Positions 50,036 to 59,480 of a stretch of DNA of 64,000 nucleotides are shown piece by piece (the stretch's first letter is position 1; each line of letters starts with the position of its first letter). The DNA lies in the NCBI GenBank assembly GCA_029866965.1, contig CP123444.1, positions 1,095,501-1,159,500 of the forward strand. The letters are read 5' to 3'. Under the pieces are notes generated by a model. The model was given only the letters and a program-made list of their open reading frames with translations. It made no database searches and was not told the origin of the DNA. The DNA is from Flavobacteriaceae bacterium YJPT1-3 (GTDB lineage: Bacteria; Bacteroidota; Bacteroidia; Flavobacteriales; Flavobacteriaceae). The position numbers and the translations under genes were made by a program.

Positions 50036-50767
50036 TTACGGATTCCTACCGTTTTCCTGAGGATATAGTTTCCACACCGGATCGCTCTGCCAGTAGTTTT
50101 TACTATCTACGTCGAGTATGGAAACGCTACCTTTGAATGCAGCTCCGGTATCAATGTTCCATACATTGGCCATTTGGGTGGGGGTACTGCGACCAATGCG
50201 ACCTACCGGTGTGTGACCGATAAAGATTTCTTGAAATAATTTCAGGCGCTTGGGAAAAAGATCACTGTCTTTGGGAATGCCCGGATCCATCGCGCACACC
50301 ATTTCCCAAAGGGTACGGTCCCAGTAGAAGGCGGTATTGTGCCATTCGTATTCAGGGCCATTCAAATTGGAAAATCCGGCATGGCAATACATACGATTAT
50401 CCGCATCTATGTGGTAGTCCTGCATTTCACTGTAAAAGATTTTGTGAGTTTCGATCTCGGCCCCGGTAAGCTCGGCATAGCTGTCTATACTTGCCTGTCC
50501 ACCGTGTTGGAGCCACTTGGCATTCATTTGCCGTCCATTGAGCCATTGATGCACCAGATCGTCGTGATTTCCACGGATAAAGGTAGTCGGAATCCTGCTT
50601 TTCAGCTCGATCAGATAGCTGACCGTGGGGGCGCTATCGCTCCATCCGTCAACGTAATCGCCTAAAAAAATCAGATGATCGTCCGGGGTGACCGTCGCTC
50701 GTTCCAACACCTGTTCTAATGCACGCAGTCCCCCATGTATATCTCCAATGACTAATGTTCTTCCCAT
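50036..50767 (-). CDS. metallophosphoesterase, ApaH/PrpE-like protein phosphatase
   Basis: A 243-residue PPP-type calcineurin-like phosphatase: VIGDIHGGLRALEQVL (GDxHG), IFLGDYVDGWSDSAP (GDxxDxG), FIRGNHDDLVHQW (GNHD) and later YCHAGF and GHTPVGRI. The substrate may be a phosphoprotein or Ap4A. It starts 1 base after the stop of the AlbA_2 gene, so the two are tightly coupled. Confidence 0.88.
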   Translation of the reverse strand: MGRTLVIGDIHGGLRALEQVLERATVTPDDHLIFLGDYVDGWSDSAPTVSYLIELKSRIPTTFIRGNHDDLVHQWLNGRQMNAKWLQHGGQASIDSYAELTGAEIETHKIFYSEMQDYHIDADNRMYCHAGFSNLNGPEYEWHNTAFYWDRTLWEMVCAMDPGIPKDSDLFPKRLKLFQEIFIGHTPVGRIGRSTPTQMANVWNIDTGAAFKGSVSILDVDSKNYWQSDPVWKLYPQENGRNP

Positions 50768-50768
50768 A

Positions 50769-51905
50769 TTAATTGTATTTGACCTTTCTTAAAATACGAA
50801 TATTATCCTTGTAGGCTCTGTATACCTCGTTGCTATAGGCCTTGAGGTAGGGTTTGATTTCCTCCAGTTTGACCAGGGCTGCCTCAAATCCATTCAGGTA
50901 GCAGATCAGATAAGTGGCCGGCAGATTGAGCAGGTCTTCATGTTCGCCAGCATTGAGAACCCGGTTTCGTTTCAGCTTGTAAAAAATGACATTGTTGTTG
51001 TTGTACAAATGGTAGAGCATTTTTTTGTCCAGTTGCGGTGGCTGGAAGACCAGGGTACTGTCGATACTGTATTGACCATTTTCGCGAAAGCGAATGACCA
51101 TTTCTTCTAAAGGATAATACTTGTAGTTGTTATAAACCCCCAGATAGACGTATTCCAGTATGGTAAAGGTATCGTCAGTAATGGTGATGGAAACCTCGTC
51201 CAGTGCAGAATAGAACAGGCGCACCTGTTCATTGATCAGTTCAATGTCTACCCTCGAATAGTATACCTCATCACCTACTTCTTTAGGTTTACCAGCCCAG
51301 CAAACCACAAAGAGCTCTTGGAAAACCTTATAATGCGTTTCGAGTTCACTATGCGATTTGGTCATGAACTCCATCACACTATCCAGAGTGAGTTGAATAT
51401 TATTGCTGGCCTTGGTTTCAATGGCCGCTACAATCTCACTGTTCACATCTTTGATCTCACTTTTGAAGGTTTTAGGCATGGATACGCTTCCATCTCGGTA
51501 AAAAACCGAGCCACCCCAGTATTTCCAAATGTTCTTACGCAAACTGGTCAGCTTATTATTCGGACGGATGGTCACCAGTCCCACCACCAGATCAGCGGCA
51601 AGATGAGGGAAGGGTATGTTTTCATAGGTGATGAGCGGTGGATTGTTGAGGTAGGCGTTGACCAGATTTTGAATCTTGCTGTCATCAAAAAAAGGCACCC
51701 CCACGATCGCATTGTCCTGATCTTCGACCCCAATGACGATGTACGAATTGTTTTTTGGATTGGAATTGCTGAGGGCACAAATGTGTTTTAGGAACTTCGC
51801 TTTTCCCTCTTTATTGGAAATATCAATTTGGCGCTTTTTATCGTAGAAGCTGTTCTCGTCGCTATGCGCAAGAAGATTCTTGATAAGAAGACGTTTATTG
51901 ATCAT
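50769..51905 (-). CDS. AlbA_2 (Schlafen-like) domain putative ATP-binding protein
   Basis: A 378-residue protein. The N-terminal third has the AlbA_2/divergent AAA-4 fold: GKAKFLKHICALSNSNPKNNSYIVIGVEDQDNAIVGV, followed by VTIRPNN...YWGGSVFYRDGSVSMP. The C-terminal part is unassigned. AlbA_2 proteins are linked to nucleic-acid binding, and in some cases to Schlafen-like nucleases or regulators; nothing here fixes the role. It is coupled to the downstream phosphatase gene. A near-exact palindrome at 51080 encodes IRFREN. Confidence 0.72.
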   Translation of the reverse strand: MINKRLLIKNLLAHSDENSFYDKKRQIDISNKEGKAKFLKHICALSNSNPKNNSYIVIGVEDQDNAIVGVPFFDDSKIQNLVNAYLNNPPLITYENIPFPHLAADLVVGLVTIRPNNKLTSLRKNIWKYWGGSVFYRDGSVSMPKTFKSEIKDVNSEIVAAIETKASNNIQLTLDSVMEFMTKSHSELETHYKVFQELFVVCWAGKPKEVGDEVYYSRVDIELINEQVRLFYSALDEVSITITDDTFTILEYVYLGVYNNYKYYPLEEMVIRFRENGQYSIDSTLVFQPPQLDKKMLYHLYNNNNVIFYKLKRNRVLNAGEHEDLLNLPATYLICYLNGFEAALVKLEEIKPYLKAYSNEVYRAYKDNIRILRKVKYN

Positions 51906-51928
51906 GTGGCGTTCAAATACCCGGAACT

Positions 51929-52690
51929 TTAATTCTTATTGACGATGGTGCTGCTGGCCTGGGCGGTACACATCACGGTCAGGTCGGCGATATTGACATG
52001 ATAAGGTCTTGAAACCATAAAATAAATGATCTCCGCAATATCTTCGGGCTGCAACACTTCAAAGTCTTTGTATACCTTTTCAGCACGCTCAGTGTCTCCT
52101 TTAAAGCGTACTTCGCTAAAGGCCGTGTGCACCAATCCCGGATTGATGGCTCCCACCTTGATTTTGTGTTCATTCAGATCAATGCGCATGCCTTGGGTGA
52201 TCGCATCTACTGCATATTTACTGGCGCAATACACATTGCCTTTGGGGTAGACTTCCTTACCTGCGGTACTCCCCAAATTGATGATGTGTCCTCGCTTTCG
52301 CGAAACCATCTCCGGAAGAATGGCCTGACTGACGTAAAGCAGGCCTTTGACGTTGATGTCGATCATGGCATCCCAGTCGTCAACGCTTCCCTCCTGAATA
52401 GGATCTAAACCGTGGGCGTTTCCCGCATTGTTCAGTAAAATATCAATGGGTCGGAATTTCGCTGGCAGGCTTTTTATTTGGGCTTCTACCTGCTTACGGT
52501 CTCGAACGTCAAAACTCAGCGTACAGACCTCAACCTGAGCACTCAACTCTGATTGGAGTGTCTTAAGTTGTTCTTTGCGGCGGCCACAGAGAATGAGGTG
52601 AATGCCTTGCCTGGCAAACTCGCGGGAGGTAGCAAGCCCGATACCACTGGTGGCTCCGGTAATCAAGGCAATGGAGGTTTCTTTTTTCAT
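51929..52690 (-). CDS. SDR family oxidoreductase
   Basis: A 253-residue classical short-chain dehydrogenase from MKKETSIALITGATSGIG. It shows TGxxxGIG, DILLNNAGNAHG (NNAG), LGSTAG and the catalytic YCASKYAVDAITQGM (YxxxK). It fits the YdfG/serine dehydrogenase-like group acting on hydroxy acids; the substrate is uncertain. A 12-base palindrome remnant at 52294 encodes VSRKR. It starts 10 bases after the aldo/keto reductase stop, likely in one operon with it. Confidence 0.9.
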   Translation of the reverse strand: MKKETSIALITGATSGIGLATSREFARQGIHLILCGRRKEQLKTLQSELSAQVEVCTLSFDVRDRKQVEAQIKSLPAKFRPIDILLNNAGNAHGLDPIQEGSVDDWDAMIDINVKGLLYVSQAILPEMVSRKRGHIINLGSTAGKEVYPKGNVYCASKYAVDAITQGMRIDLNEHKIKVGAINPGLVHTAFSEVRFKGDTERAEKVYKDFEVLQPEDIAEIIYFMVSRPYHVNIADLTVMCTAQASSTIVNKN

Positions 52691-52700
52691 GATGTTTGTG

Positions 52701-53573
52701 TTAAGGGACTTTATGACCCTGGCTGGCCACCAGCAATTCAAACCAATCCTGAAGTTCTAGTTCAAGATGCTGCGCCTGCACTGCAGCCGCAATGCGCTCC
52801 GGTTGGGTGGTGCCGATGACCGGATGAATGCGGGCCGGATGTTTCAGGATCCAGGCCAATAAGAGCTGATCTTTGGAGACCTGGTATTTTGATGCTAAAG
52901 TTTCTAGTTTTTCATGAAGGCGCTGTGTTTGCGGATTTTCTTCCTGAAAAACAGCTCCTAACGGGCTCCAGGCCATGGGCATGATGGAGTGGGTCATCAT
53001 GTAATCCAGCTGTCCGTCGAAAAGCGATTGGGTGGCGGTTAGACTGCACTCAATTTGATTGCCATAAACCGGGGTTTTCGAGCGAATTAACTCGGTTTGC
53101 GAAGGAGTAAAATTAGAAACACCAAAGGCTTTGATCTTGCCTTGTGTTTGGAGCTGATCAGCAGCCTCCGCAATTTCGTCGGGGTGCATTAACGGACTGG
53201 GCCGATGCAGGAGAAAGAGGTCAATGTAATCGGTTTGTAAAAGCCTTAATGCCCGTTCTGCGGCGCCCACGACATAGGCTTTGTCGTATTGGTAGTGTTT
53301 GATTGTATTTTCAGGTCGGTTCTCGCCCTGGTATTGAATACCACATTTGGTGATCAGTTGAATTTGATCTCGGGAAATGGACGCTTTCGCGAAAGCGTGA
53401 CCAAATTCTTCTTCGGTGGTGTAGTCTCCATAAATATCTGCATGATCAAAAGTGGTTATCCCCTGGGAGACACAATGATCAATTCGAGCTACCTGCTCTT
53501 CAGTGCTCAATTGCTTGCCCCATTGACCCCAGGTCATGCATCCTTGAATGATTCGGGAAAAAGAATGTTCCAT
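52701..53573 (-). CDS. aldo/keto reductase (YdhF-like)
   Basis: A 290-residue TIM-barrel NADPH oxidoreductase: SRIIQGCMTWGQWGKQ, TFDHADIYGDYTTEEEFG (catalytic Asp and Tyr), TDYIDLFLLHRPSPLM (His), YGNQIECSLTATQS and IHPVIGTTQPERI. It reduces aldehydes or ketones. It is divergent from moxR. An 18-base palindrome extension at 53381 encodes AFAKA. Confidence 0.92.
   Translation of the reverse strand: MEHSFSRIIQGCMTWGQWGKQLSTEEQVARIDHCVSQGITTFDHADIYGDYTTEEEFGHAFAKASISRDQIQLITKCGIQYQGENRPENTIKHYQYDKAYVVGAAERALRLLQTDYIDLFLLHRPSPLMHPDEIAEAADQLQTQGKIKAFGVSNFTPSQTELIRSKTPVYGNQIECSLTATQSLFDGQLDYMMTHSIMPMAWSPLGAVFQEENPQTQRLHEKLETLASKYQVSKDQLLLAWILKHPARIHPVIGTTQPERIAAAVQAQHLELELQDWFELLVASQGHKVP
53383..53396. 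repeat. HIP-like palindrome, longest copy (18 bp with flanks)
   Basis: Exact GCTTTCGCGAAAGC extended to ACGCTTTCGCGAAAGCGT (53381-53398), inside the aldo/keto reductase gene. Confidence 0.88.
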
Positions 53574-53730
53574 AGCTAAAATTTAAAGGCATAAGATACG
53601 CGAAAAAGAGACTTTAAAAACGCTGCAAACCCCTTTATTTACTGGAATTTTTAACCAATTGTTAACAGCGATTATCAGAATAAAATCGAACATTGCAGCG
53701 TTAGGGAGTTTCCAAATTAGACACCGTATT

Positions 53731-54735
53731 ATGCAAGAAAGTACACAGGCTGTTGATATCAGCGCCATTAATGAGAAAATAGAGAAAGAGAGCGCCTTTG
53801 TAGATATTCTAACCCTGGAAATGAACAAGGTGATCGTGGGTCAAAAACACATGATCGAGCGCTTATTGATCGGACTTTTGGGTAAAGGGCACATATTGTT
53901 AGAAGGAGTACCAGGCTTGGCGAAAACCCTGGCGATCAACACGCTTTCACAAGCTGTTCACGGCTCTTTCAGTCGGATCCAGTTCACTCCCGATCTGCTT
54001 CCCGCAGATGTGATCGGGACCATGATCTACAACATGAAATTGAATGATTTCAGCATCAAAAAGGGGCCAATCTTCGCCAATTTTGTCCTTGCTGATGAGA
54101 TCAACCGGGCGCCGGCCAAAGTACAATCGGCCTTGCTGGAAGCCATGCAGGAAAAGCAAGTAACCATTGGTGATGAAACCTTTACGCTGGACAAGCCTTT
54201 TTTGGTTATGGCCACTCAAAATCCGGTCGAACAGGAAGGAACTTACCCCTTACCGGAGGCTCAGGTAGATCGATTTATGCTCAAAACAGTCATCGATTAT
54301 CCTAAAATGAAAGATGAGCAAATGATCATTCGTCAAAACCTTAAGGGGGGCTTTGAACAAGTCAATCCGGTGGTGTCGGTTGATCAGATTTTACGCGCGC
54401 AGGAAGCTGTGCAGCAGGTCTATATGGATGAGAAGATTGAAAAATACATTCTGGATATCATCTTTGCTACCCGTTTTCCAAAGAATTACCGTCTGGAAGA
54501 GCTTAAGCCACTGATCAATTTTGGGGCTTCCCCACGTGGAAGTATCAACCTGGCACTGGCTGCTAAATGCTACGCCTTCATCAAACGCAGGGGGTATGTG
54601 GTGCCTGAAGATGTGCGTGCGGTAGTGCACGATGTCTTGCGCCACCGTATTGGGATCACTTACGAAGCGGAGGCAGAAAATGTAACCTCGGTGGATCTGA
54701 TCAACAAAATCGTAAATGAGATCGAAGTGCCTTAG
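53731..54735 (+). CDS. moxR: MoxR family AAA+ ATPase
   Basis: A 334-residue protein from ATG 53731 (MQESTQAVDISAINEK). MoxR features: Walker A GVPGLAKT, Walker B VLADEINRAPAKVQSALLEAMQEKQVT, sensor 1 VMATQNPVEQEGTYPLPEAQ and sensor 2 GASPRGSINLA. MoxR ATPases act as chaperones for VWA-domain partner proteins. It leads the Bat cluster, which encodes several such partners. Confidence 0.95.
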   Translation: MQESTQAVDISAINEKIEKESAFVDILTLEMNKVIVGQKHMIERLLIGLLGKGHILLEGVPGLAKTLAINTLSQAVHGSFSRIQFTPDLLPADVIGTMIYNMKLNDFSIKKGPIFANFVLADEINRAPAKVQSALLEAMQEKQVTIGDETFTLDKPFLVMATQNPVEQEGTYPLPEAQVDRFMLKTVIDYPKMKDEQMIIRQNLKGGFEQVNPVVSVDQILRAQEAVQQVYMDEKIEKYILDIIFATRFPKNYRLEELKPLINFGASPRGSINLALAAKCYAFIKRRGYVVPEDVRAVVHDVLRHRIGITYEAEAENVTSVDLINKIVNEIEVP

Positions 54736-54849
54736 AACACGCATTCATCCGGCGTCATTGACAGGATCAATGCGCTGTCACTACCATCCATCGAAAAATT
54801 ACAGAAAATCTAAGATCCTGTAGCTTCAACGGTCAACAGGACAAGTATT

Positions 54850-55716
54850 ATGGATACGAAAGAACTGCTAAAGAAAGTCCGCAAAATTGAGATCAAGACA
54901 CGAAGATTGTCTGATCACATTTTTGGTGGGGAGTATCACTCTACCTTTAAAGGTCGGGGGATGACTTTTAGTGAAGTTCGGCAGTATACTTTTGGGGACG
55001 ACGTTCGTAACATCGACTGGAACGTTACGGCTCGCTATAATGAACCTTTCGTCAAAGTGTTTGAAGAAGAGCGGGAGTTGACCATGTTATTAATGGCTGA
55101 CATCAGTGGCTCTGAATTCTTTGGGACGCAGGGACAGTTCAAAAACGAGATCGTAACAGAAGTTGCAGCTACTCTGGCCTTTTCGGCAATGCAGAATAAT
55201 GATAAAATCGGTTTGATTTTATTTTCTGATGAGGTTGAGCTGTACATCCCGCCAAAAAAAGGAAAGAGTCATGTGCTTCGAGTGATTCGAGAATTGCTGG
55301 AATTTAAGCCTAAAAGTAAAAAAACAGACCTGAGTCAGGCTTTGCAATTCATGGCTGGTGTGATGAAGAAGAAGGCCATCGTCTTCGTGCTCTCTGATTT
55401 TATGACGGATGATTACGAGCATACCCTAAAGATCGCAGGAAAAAAACACGATATCACAGGGATTCGTATTTATGATCAACGCGAAGAAGAAATCCCCAAT
55501 TTAGGACTGGTTCAGGTGTTGGATGAAGAGTCTGGAGAACATATGTTGGTAAATACAGGGTCTAAAAAAGTTCGCCGGGAATACACGGCCTATTTTAAGG
55601 AACGCGCCAATTATTTTCAGGAAAGTTTCAGACGCAGTGGAGCCGGGGTCATCGATGTACGAACCGACGAAAGCTACGTGAAAAAATTACTGGGTTATTT
55701 TAAACGACGAGCATAG
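54850..55716 (+). CDS. DUF58 domain protein (VWA-like)
   Basis: A 288-residue protein: VRKIEIKTRRLSDHIFGGEYHSTFKGRG, FSEVRQYTFGDDVRNIDWNVTARY (the conserved DUF58 motif) and LMADISGSEFFG with a DxSxS metal site. DUF58 proteins nearly always follow moxR and are thought to be its clients. It is 1 base apart from the next gene. Confidence 0.92.
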   Translation: MDTKELLKKVRKIEIKTRRLSDHIFGGEYHSTFKGRGMTFSEVRQYTFGDDVRNIDWNVTARYNEPFVKVFEEERELTMLLMADISGSEFFGTQGQFKNEIVTEVAATLAFSAMQNNDKIGLILFSDEVELYIPPKKGKSHVLRVIRELLEFKPKSKKTDLSQALQFMAGVMKKKAIVFVLSDFMTDDYEHTLKIAGKKHDITGIRIYDQREEEIPNLGLVQVLDEESGEHMLVNTGSKKVRREYTAYFKERANYFQESFRRSGAGVIDVRTDESYVKKLLGYFKRRA

Positions 55717-55717
55717 G

Positions 55718-57379
55718 ATGAAGGACGAAATCTGTACTTCATGGAAAACAAGACTGCAAATGCTGCTGTTGGGATTGCTGCTGACCGGCGCTGCCCTCGA
55801 AGCACAAGTGTCTCCTGTGCGTGTTCAGACCGATACGACCAAAATACGAATTGGAGAGCAAATCAGCTATACGATCGTGGTACAGGCCGATACCACCGAC
55901 CTGGTTATTTTCCCGGAAGGACAAACCTTTATGCCCTTAGAGTTGGTGGAGTCTTTACCCACAGACTCCGTGCTCCTTCAGGAACAAGCCGCATCAAATC
56001 CAATGAAGCCTTTACGTTTATCAAAGCTCTACAAATTAACCCAGTTTGACAGTGGGCGATATACCCTACCGGCACAACGGGTTTTGATCAACGAACAGGC
56101 TTTTTTGACAGACAGTTTATTGGTTGAAGTGGGTGATGTAGCTGTAGATACAACAGAACAAGGGCTTTACGATATCAAACCGTATATTGAAGTTGATGGG
56201 ATAACGCCGGACTATTGGAGCTATCTAAAGTGGATACTCCCGCTGCTTGTAGTCATTGCCTTATTTTTGTGGTGGCTGGTACGCCGCAATCAAAAACAAG
56301 CGGAAGAAGAACAACAACTCCCTCCCTTTGAGCGCGCCATGGTATCGCTGAAAGCTCTGGATGAGAAAAAGTATCTGGAGAGTGATCGCTATAAAGAATT
56401 TTACTCGGAGCTGACAGACACCATACGTCGATACTTGGAAGACAAAGTGTATGACCGTTCATTGGAGAGTACCACCGATGAGTTAATAGTACGCTTAAGA
56501 ATGGAGCAAGAAGCGGGCAAGCTTGAACTGCAGCGCCAAACCGTAGATGAATTGGCCCGCTTATTACGTACCGCCGATTTAGCCAAATTTGCCCGGGTAA
56601 ATCCGGAACGTGGTAAAGCACAAGCAGATCGAAGCTTAAGTGAGCGAATTTTGGTGGAAACTAAGGAAGCTCTTCCAGAACCTACGGAAGAAGAATTGAT
56701 GCGGGATCAAGCGTATAGAGAAGCTCTGGCTCGAAAACGAAAGCGAAAATTCATTCTTACCGGAATTTTTGGTGTTTTCGGCATTTTGCTCACTGCGTTC
56801 ATCATTTTGGTGGCTGTCAAAGGTTTTGATTTTGTCAAAGATAATGTGATCGGTCACCCCAGCAAGGAGCTTCTAGAGGGCACCTGGGTACGCTCAGAAT
56901 ATGGGAACCCTCCAATCATCATTTCGACACCGGAAGTTCTTAAGCGTCTTCCTGCTCAGCTACCACCGGAGGCTCAGGCTCAGGTTAAAATGAATATGTT
57001 TGGATACGGCGCTTTGCTCGATGACTTTTCCATCATTGTCAATAACAGCCAATTTCCACCTAAGACAGAGCTCGACATTCAACAAACCGTAGATGCTACC
57101 CTGAAACAATTGGAAAGCCGGGGCGTTAAAAATATCATTGTCAAAACTGAAGAATTTACAACGCCTAATGGGGCTCAGGGGGTGCGAACTTTTGGAACGG
57201 CTTCGTTTCCTGTTCTCAACACTGGCGAATACCGCTCAGGTCAATACGAGATGTTGACTTTTAAGGCTCAAAATGTACTGCAGCAGATGGTCATTTCGTG
57301 GAGAGCCGGTGACACCTACGCGGAACAAATCGCAGAACGAGTCAAAGGATCCATTGAATTACAAAAAGCCGGAAGCTAA
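55718..57379 (+). CDS. BatD-like membrane protein of the Bat cluster
   Basis: A 553-residue protein with signal peptide (residues 12-30, ending LEAQ), an extracytoplasmic beta domain (31-165), TM1 (168-188), a cytoplasmic helical part (195-335), TM2 (345-366) and a C-terminal beta-rich domain of about 185 residues. The first half resembles a short BatD-type protein. The C-terminal domain after TM2 is not one that I recognise. The stop overlaps the batA start by one base (TAATG). Confidence 0.7.
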   Translation: MKDEICTSWKTRLQMLLLGLLLTGAALEAQVSPVRVQTDTTKIRIGEQISYTIVVQADTTDLVIFPEGQTFMPLELVESLPTDSVLLQEQAASNPMKPLRLSKLYKLTQFDSGRYTLPAQRVLINEQAFLTDSLLVEVGDVAVDTTEQGLYDIKPYIEVDGITPDYWSYLKWILPLLVVIALFLWWLVRRNQKQAEEEQQLPPFERAMVSLKALDEKKYLESDRYKEFYSELTDTIRRYLEDKVYDRSLESTTDELIVRLRMEQEAGKLELQRQTVDELARLLRTADLAKFARVNPERGKAQADRSLSERILVETKEALPEPTEEELMRDQAYREALARKRKRKFILTGIFGVFGILLTAFIILVAVKGFDFVKDNVIGHPSKELLEGTWVRSEYGNPPIIISTPEVLKRLPAQLPPEAQAQVKMNMFGYGALLDDFSIIVNNSQFPPKTELDIQQTVDATLKQLESRGVKNIIVKTEEFTTPNGAQGVRTFGTASFPVLNTGEYRSGQYEMLTFKAQNVLQQMVISWRAGDTYAEQIAERVKGSIELQKAGS

Positions 57380-58383
57380 TGTTTGATAATTTTCAATTTG
57401 AGAATCCTGAATACTTCTGGCTACTTCTGTTGCTGCCTATTGCTATTGGCTGGTACATCTGGAAACGCAAACAGCAGACCGCCTCGCTCTCCTTGTCGGC
57501 GGTTCAGGGATTTAAGCGCACAACTTCTTGGCTAGCCAGGCTAAAACCATTGCTTTTCGGACTACGATTGATCGCCTTGGGTCTGTTGATCACGGCTTTG
57601 GCGCGTCCCAGAAGTGTTGAAGTTTCGACACGAGCAAAAAAAACAGAAGGGATCGATATTGTCATTGCAATTGACGTTTCAGCCAGTATGTTAGCTAAAG
57701 ACTTACGACCCAATCGGCTGGAATCGCTGAAAAGAGTAGGCGCTGAATTCATTAACGATCGTCCCAATGATCGTATCGGTCTGGTAGAATATGCGGGGGA
57801 GAGTTACACCAAGACGCCTATCACCAGTGATAAATCAATTGTACTCAGTGCGTTGAAAAGCATTCGATACAACAATATCATTGAAGGAGGTACGGCGATC
57901 GGAATGGGTTTAGCCACGGCGGTCAATCGATTAAAAGATAGTCGCGCTTCAAGCAAGGTGGTCATCTTGATGACAGATGGAGTGAACAACGCCGGATTCA
58001 TTGATCCCAAGATCGCTAGCGAATTGGCGCAAGAATTCAATATCAAAGTGTATACCATAGGGGTGGGTACGAACGGCATGGCCCTTTCACCCATAGGACT
58101 GCGCCCGGATGGTAGTTTTCAATACGGAAATGTACAGGTAGAGATCGACGAAGAGTTGTTGCAGGAAATTGCGTCAGTAACAGGAGGGAAATATTTTAGA
58201 GCAACTGACAATCAAAAATTAGCCGAGATCTACGATGAGATCAACAAGTTGGAAAAGACGGAGATCGAGGAATTTAAGTTTACCAATTATGAAGAGTTAT
58301 TTAGACCGTTCGTCATTTTGGCGGGTCTGTTCATTTTGGTAGAGATTTTGCTACGGCAAACGGTGTTTAAAGGATTTATTTAA
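57379..58383 (+). CDS. batA: BatA, VWA-domain membrane protein
   Basis: A 334-residue protein with TM segments at about 12-28, 58-75 and 309-328 and a VWA domain between the last two. The MIDAS motif is DVSAS (D99, S101, S103), with a later threonine in GGTAIG and MTDG. BatA was named for aerotolerance in Bacteroides. It probably forms a complex with BatB and is handled by MoxR. Confidence 0.93.
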   Translation: MFDNFQFENPEYFWLLLLLPIAIGWYIWKRKQQTASLSLSAVQGFKRTTSWLARLKPLLFGLRLIALGLLITALARPRSVEVSTRAKKTEGIDIVIAIDVSASMLAKDLRPNRLESLKRVGAEFINDRPNDRIGLVEYAGESYTKTPITSDKSIVLSALKSIRYNNIIEGGTAIGMGLATAVNRLKDSRASSKVVILMTDGVNNAGFIDPKIASELAQEFNIKVYTIGVGTNGMALSPIGLRPDGSFQYGNVQVEIDEELLQEIASVTGGKYFRATDNQKLAEIYDEINKLEKTEIEEFKFTNYEELFRPFVILAGLFILVEILLRQTVFKGFI

Positions 58384-58395
58384 AGGAAGTTATAC

Positions 58396-59442
58396 ATGTA
58401 TCTCTTAGAGGAACGCATTTGGTTTTGGGGTTTACTGGCAATACCGGTCATCCTTTTGCTTTTTGGTGCCGCCTTAGTCTGGCAACGAAAAGCCCAACAG
58501 CGTTTTGGAGATCAGCGCTTGCTACAGAAACTGAGTCCGAATCGCTCTGTTTTCAAGCAGACGCTTAAAATAATAGTGATTTGCCTGGCCCTGGCCTGTC
58601 TGAGCGTTGCTTTAGTCAATCCCAAGATGGGAACCAAGCTGGAGACGGTCAAGCGGGAGGGAGTCGATGTTGTTTTTGCGATTGACGTGTCTAAGAGTAT
58701 GTTGGCAGAGGACATTGCTCCCAATCGCATCGAAAAAGCTAAGCAACTGGTCACACAAATTATCAATAACCTGGCTGGTGACCGGGTGGGCGTTATTGCC
58801 TATGCCGGTAGTGCTTTTCCTCAATTGCCCATCACTACAGATTACAGCAGTGCAAAGCTCTTTCTCAATCAAATGGATACGAATATGCTATCCAGTCAGG
58901 GTACAGCGATTCGAGAAGCGATTGAATTGGCGACCACCTATTACAATGACGAAGAGCAGACCAATCGGGTTTTAATCATAATCTCTGACGGAGAAGATCA
59001 TGCCGGAGATGCCGCCAGCATTGCGGAGGAGGCCAGCGAACAAGGGATACGCATTTTTACTATTGGAGTAGGAACGGAGAAAGGTGGTCCAATTCCATTG
59101 AAGCGAAATGGGGTGGTACAATCCTATAAAAAAGATCAGGAAGGAGAAACCGTAATTACCAAGTTGGATCAAGAGACGCTCGAAACGATTGCTAACGAAG
59201 CGAATGGACAATATATAGATGGTCAAAGTACCAGTGAGGTCGTAGAAACGGTACAGGATTTGCTAAATAGAATGGACAAAAAAGAGTTTGAAGCCAAGCA
59301 GTTCGCCGACTTTAAGGATCAATTTCAGTGGTTTCTGGCAGCAGCTATTCTTCTACTGTTTGTCGATATTTTTTTGCTTGAACGAAAAACGGCTTGGGTT
59401 AAACGATTGAACTTATTCAACGAAAAGGAAGAACAAGAATAA
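58396..59442 (+). CDS. batB: BatB, VWA-domain membrane protein
   Basis: A 348-residue paralogue of BatA with the same layout: TM segments near 10-29 and 57-75, VWA with DVSKS (D97, S99, S101) and IISDGEDHAG, and a C-terminal TM near 322-338. It lies 12 bases after batA. Confidence 0.93.
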   Translation: MYLLEERIWFWGLLAIPVILLLFGAALVWQRKAQQRFGDQRLLQKLSPNRSVFKQTLKIIVICLALACLSVALVNPKMGTKLETVKREGVDVVFAIDVSKSMLAEDIAPNRIEKAKQLVTQIINNLAGDRVGVIAYAGSAFPQLPITTDYSSAKLFLNQMDTNMLSSQGTAIREAIELATTYYNDEEQTNRVLIIISDGEDHAGDAASIAEEASEQGIRIFTIGVGTEKGGPIPLKRNGVVQSYKKDQEGETVITKLDQETLETIANEANGQYIDGQSTSEVVETVQDLLNRMDKKEFEAKQFADFKDQFQWFLAAAILLLFVDIFLLERKTAWVKRLNLFNEKEEQE

Positions 59443-59480
59443 AACAAGCTTAGGCTGCCCGGTGCAGCAAACAACACAGT

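Noticed and set aside
50036-51905. Phage-defence island
   Set aside because: Apart from one AlbA_2 domain, the neighbours are housekeeping or metabolic genes, and codon use does not look foreign by eye.
9606-53396. Palindrome copies as terminators or insertion-sequence ends
   Set aside because: There is no T run, most lie within intact genes, and there are no paired copies with a transposase between them.
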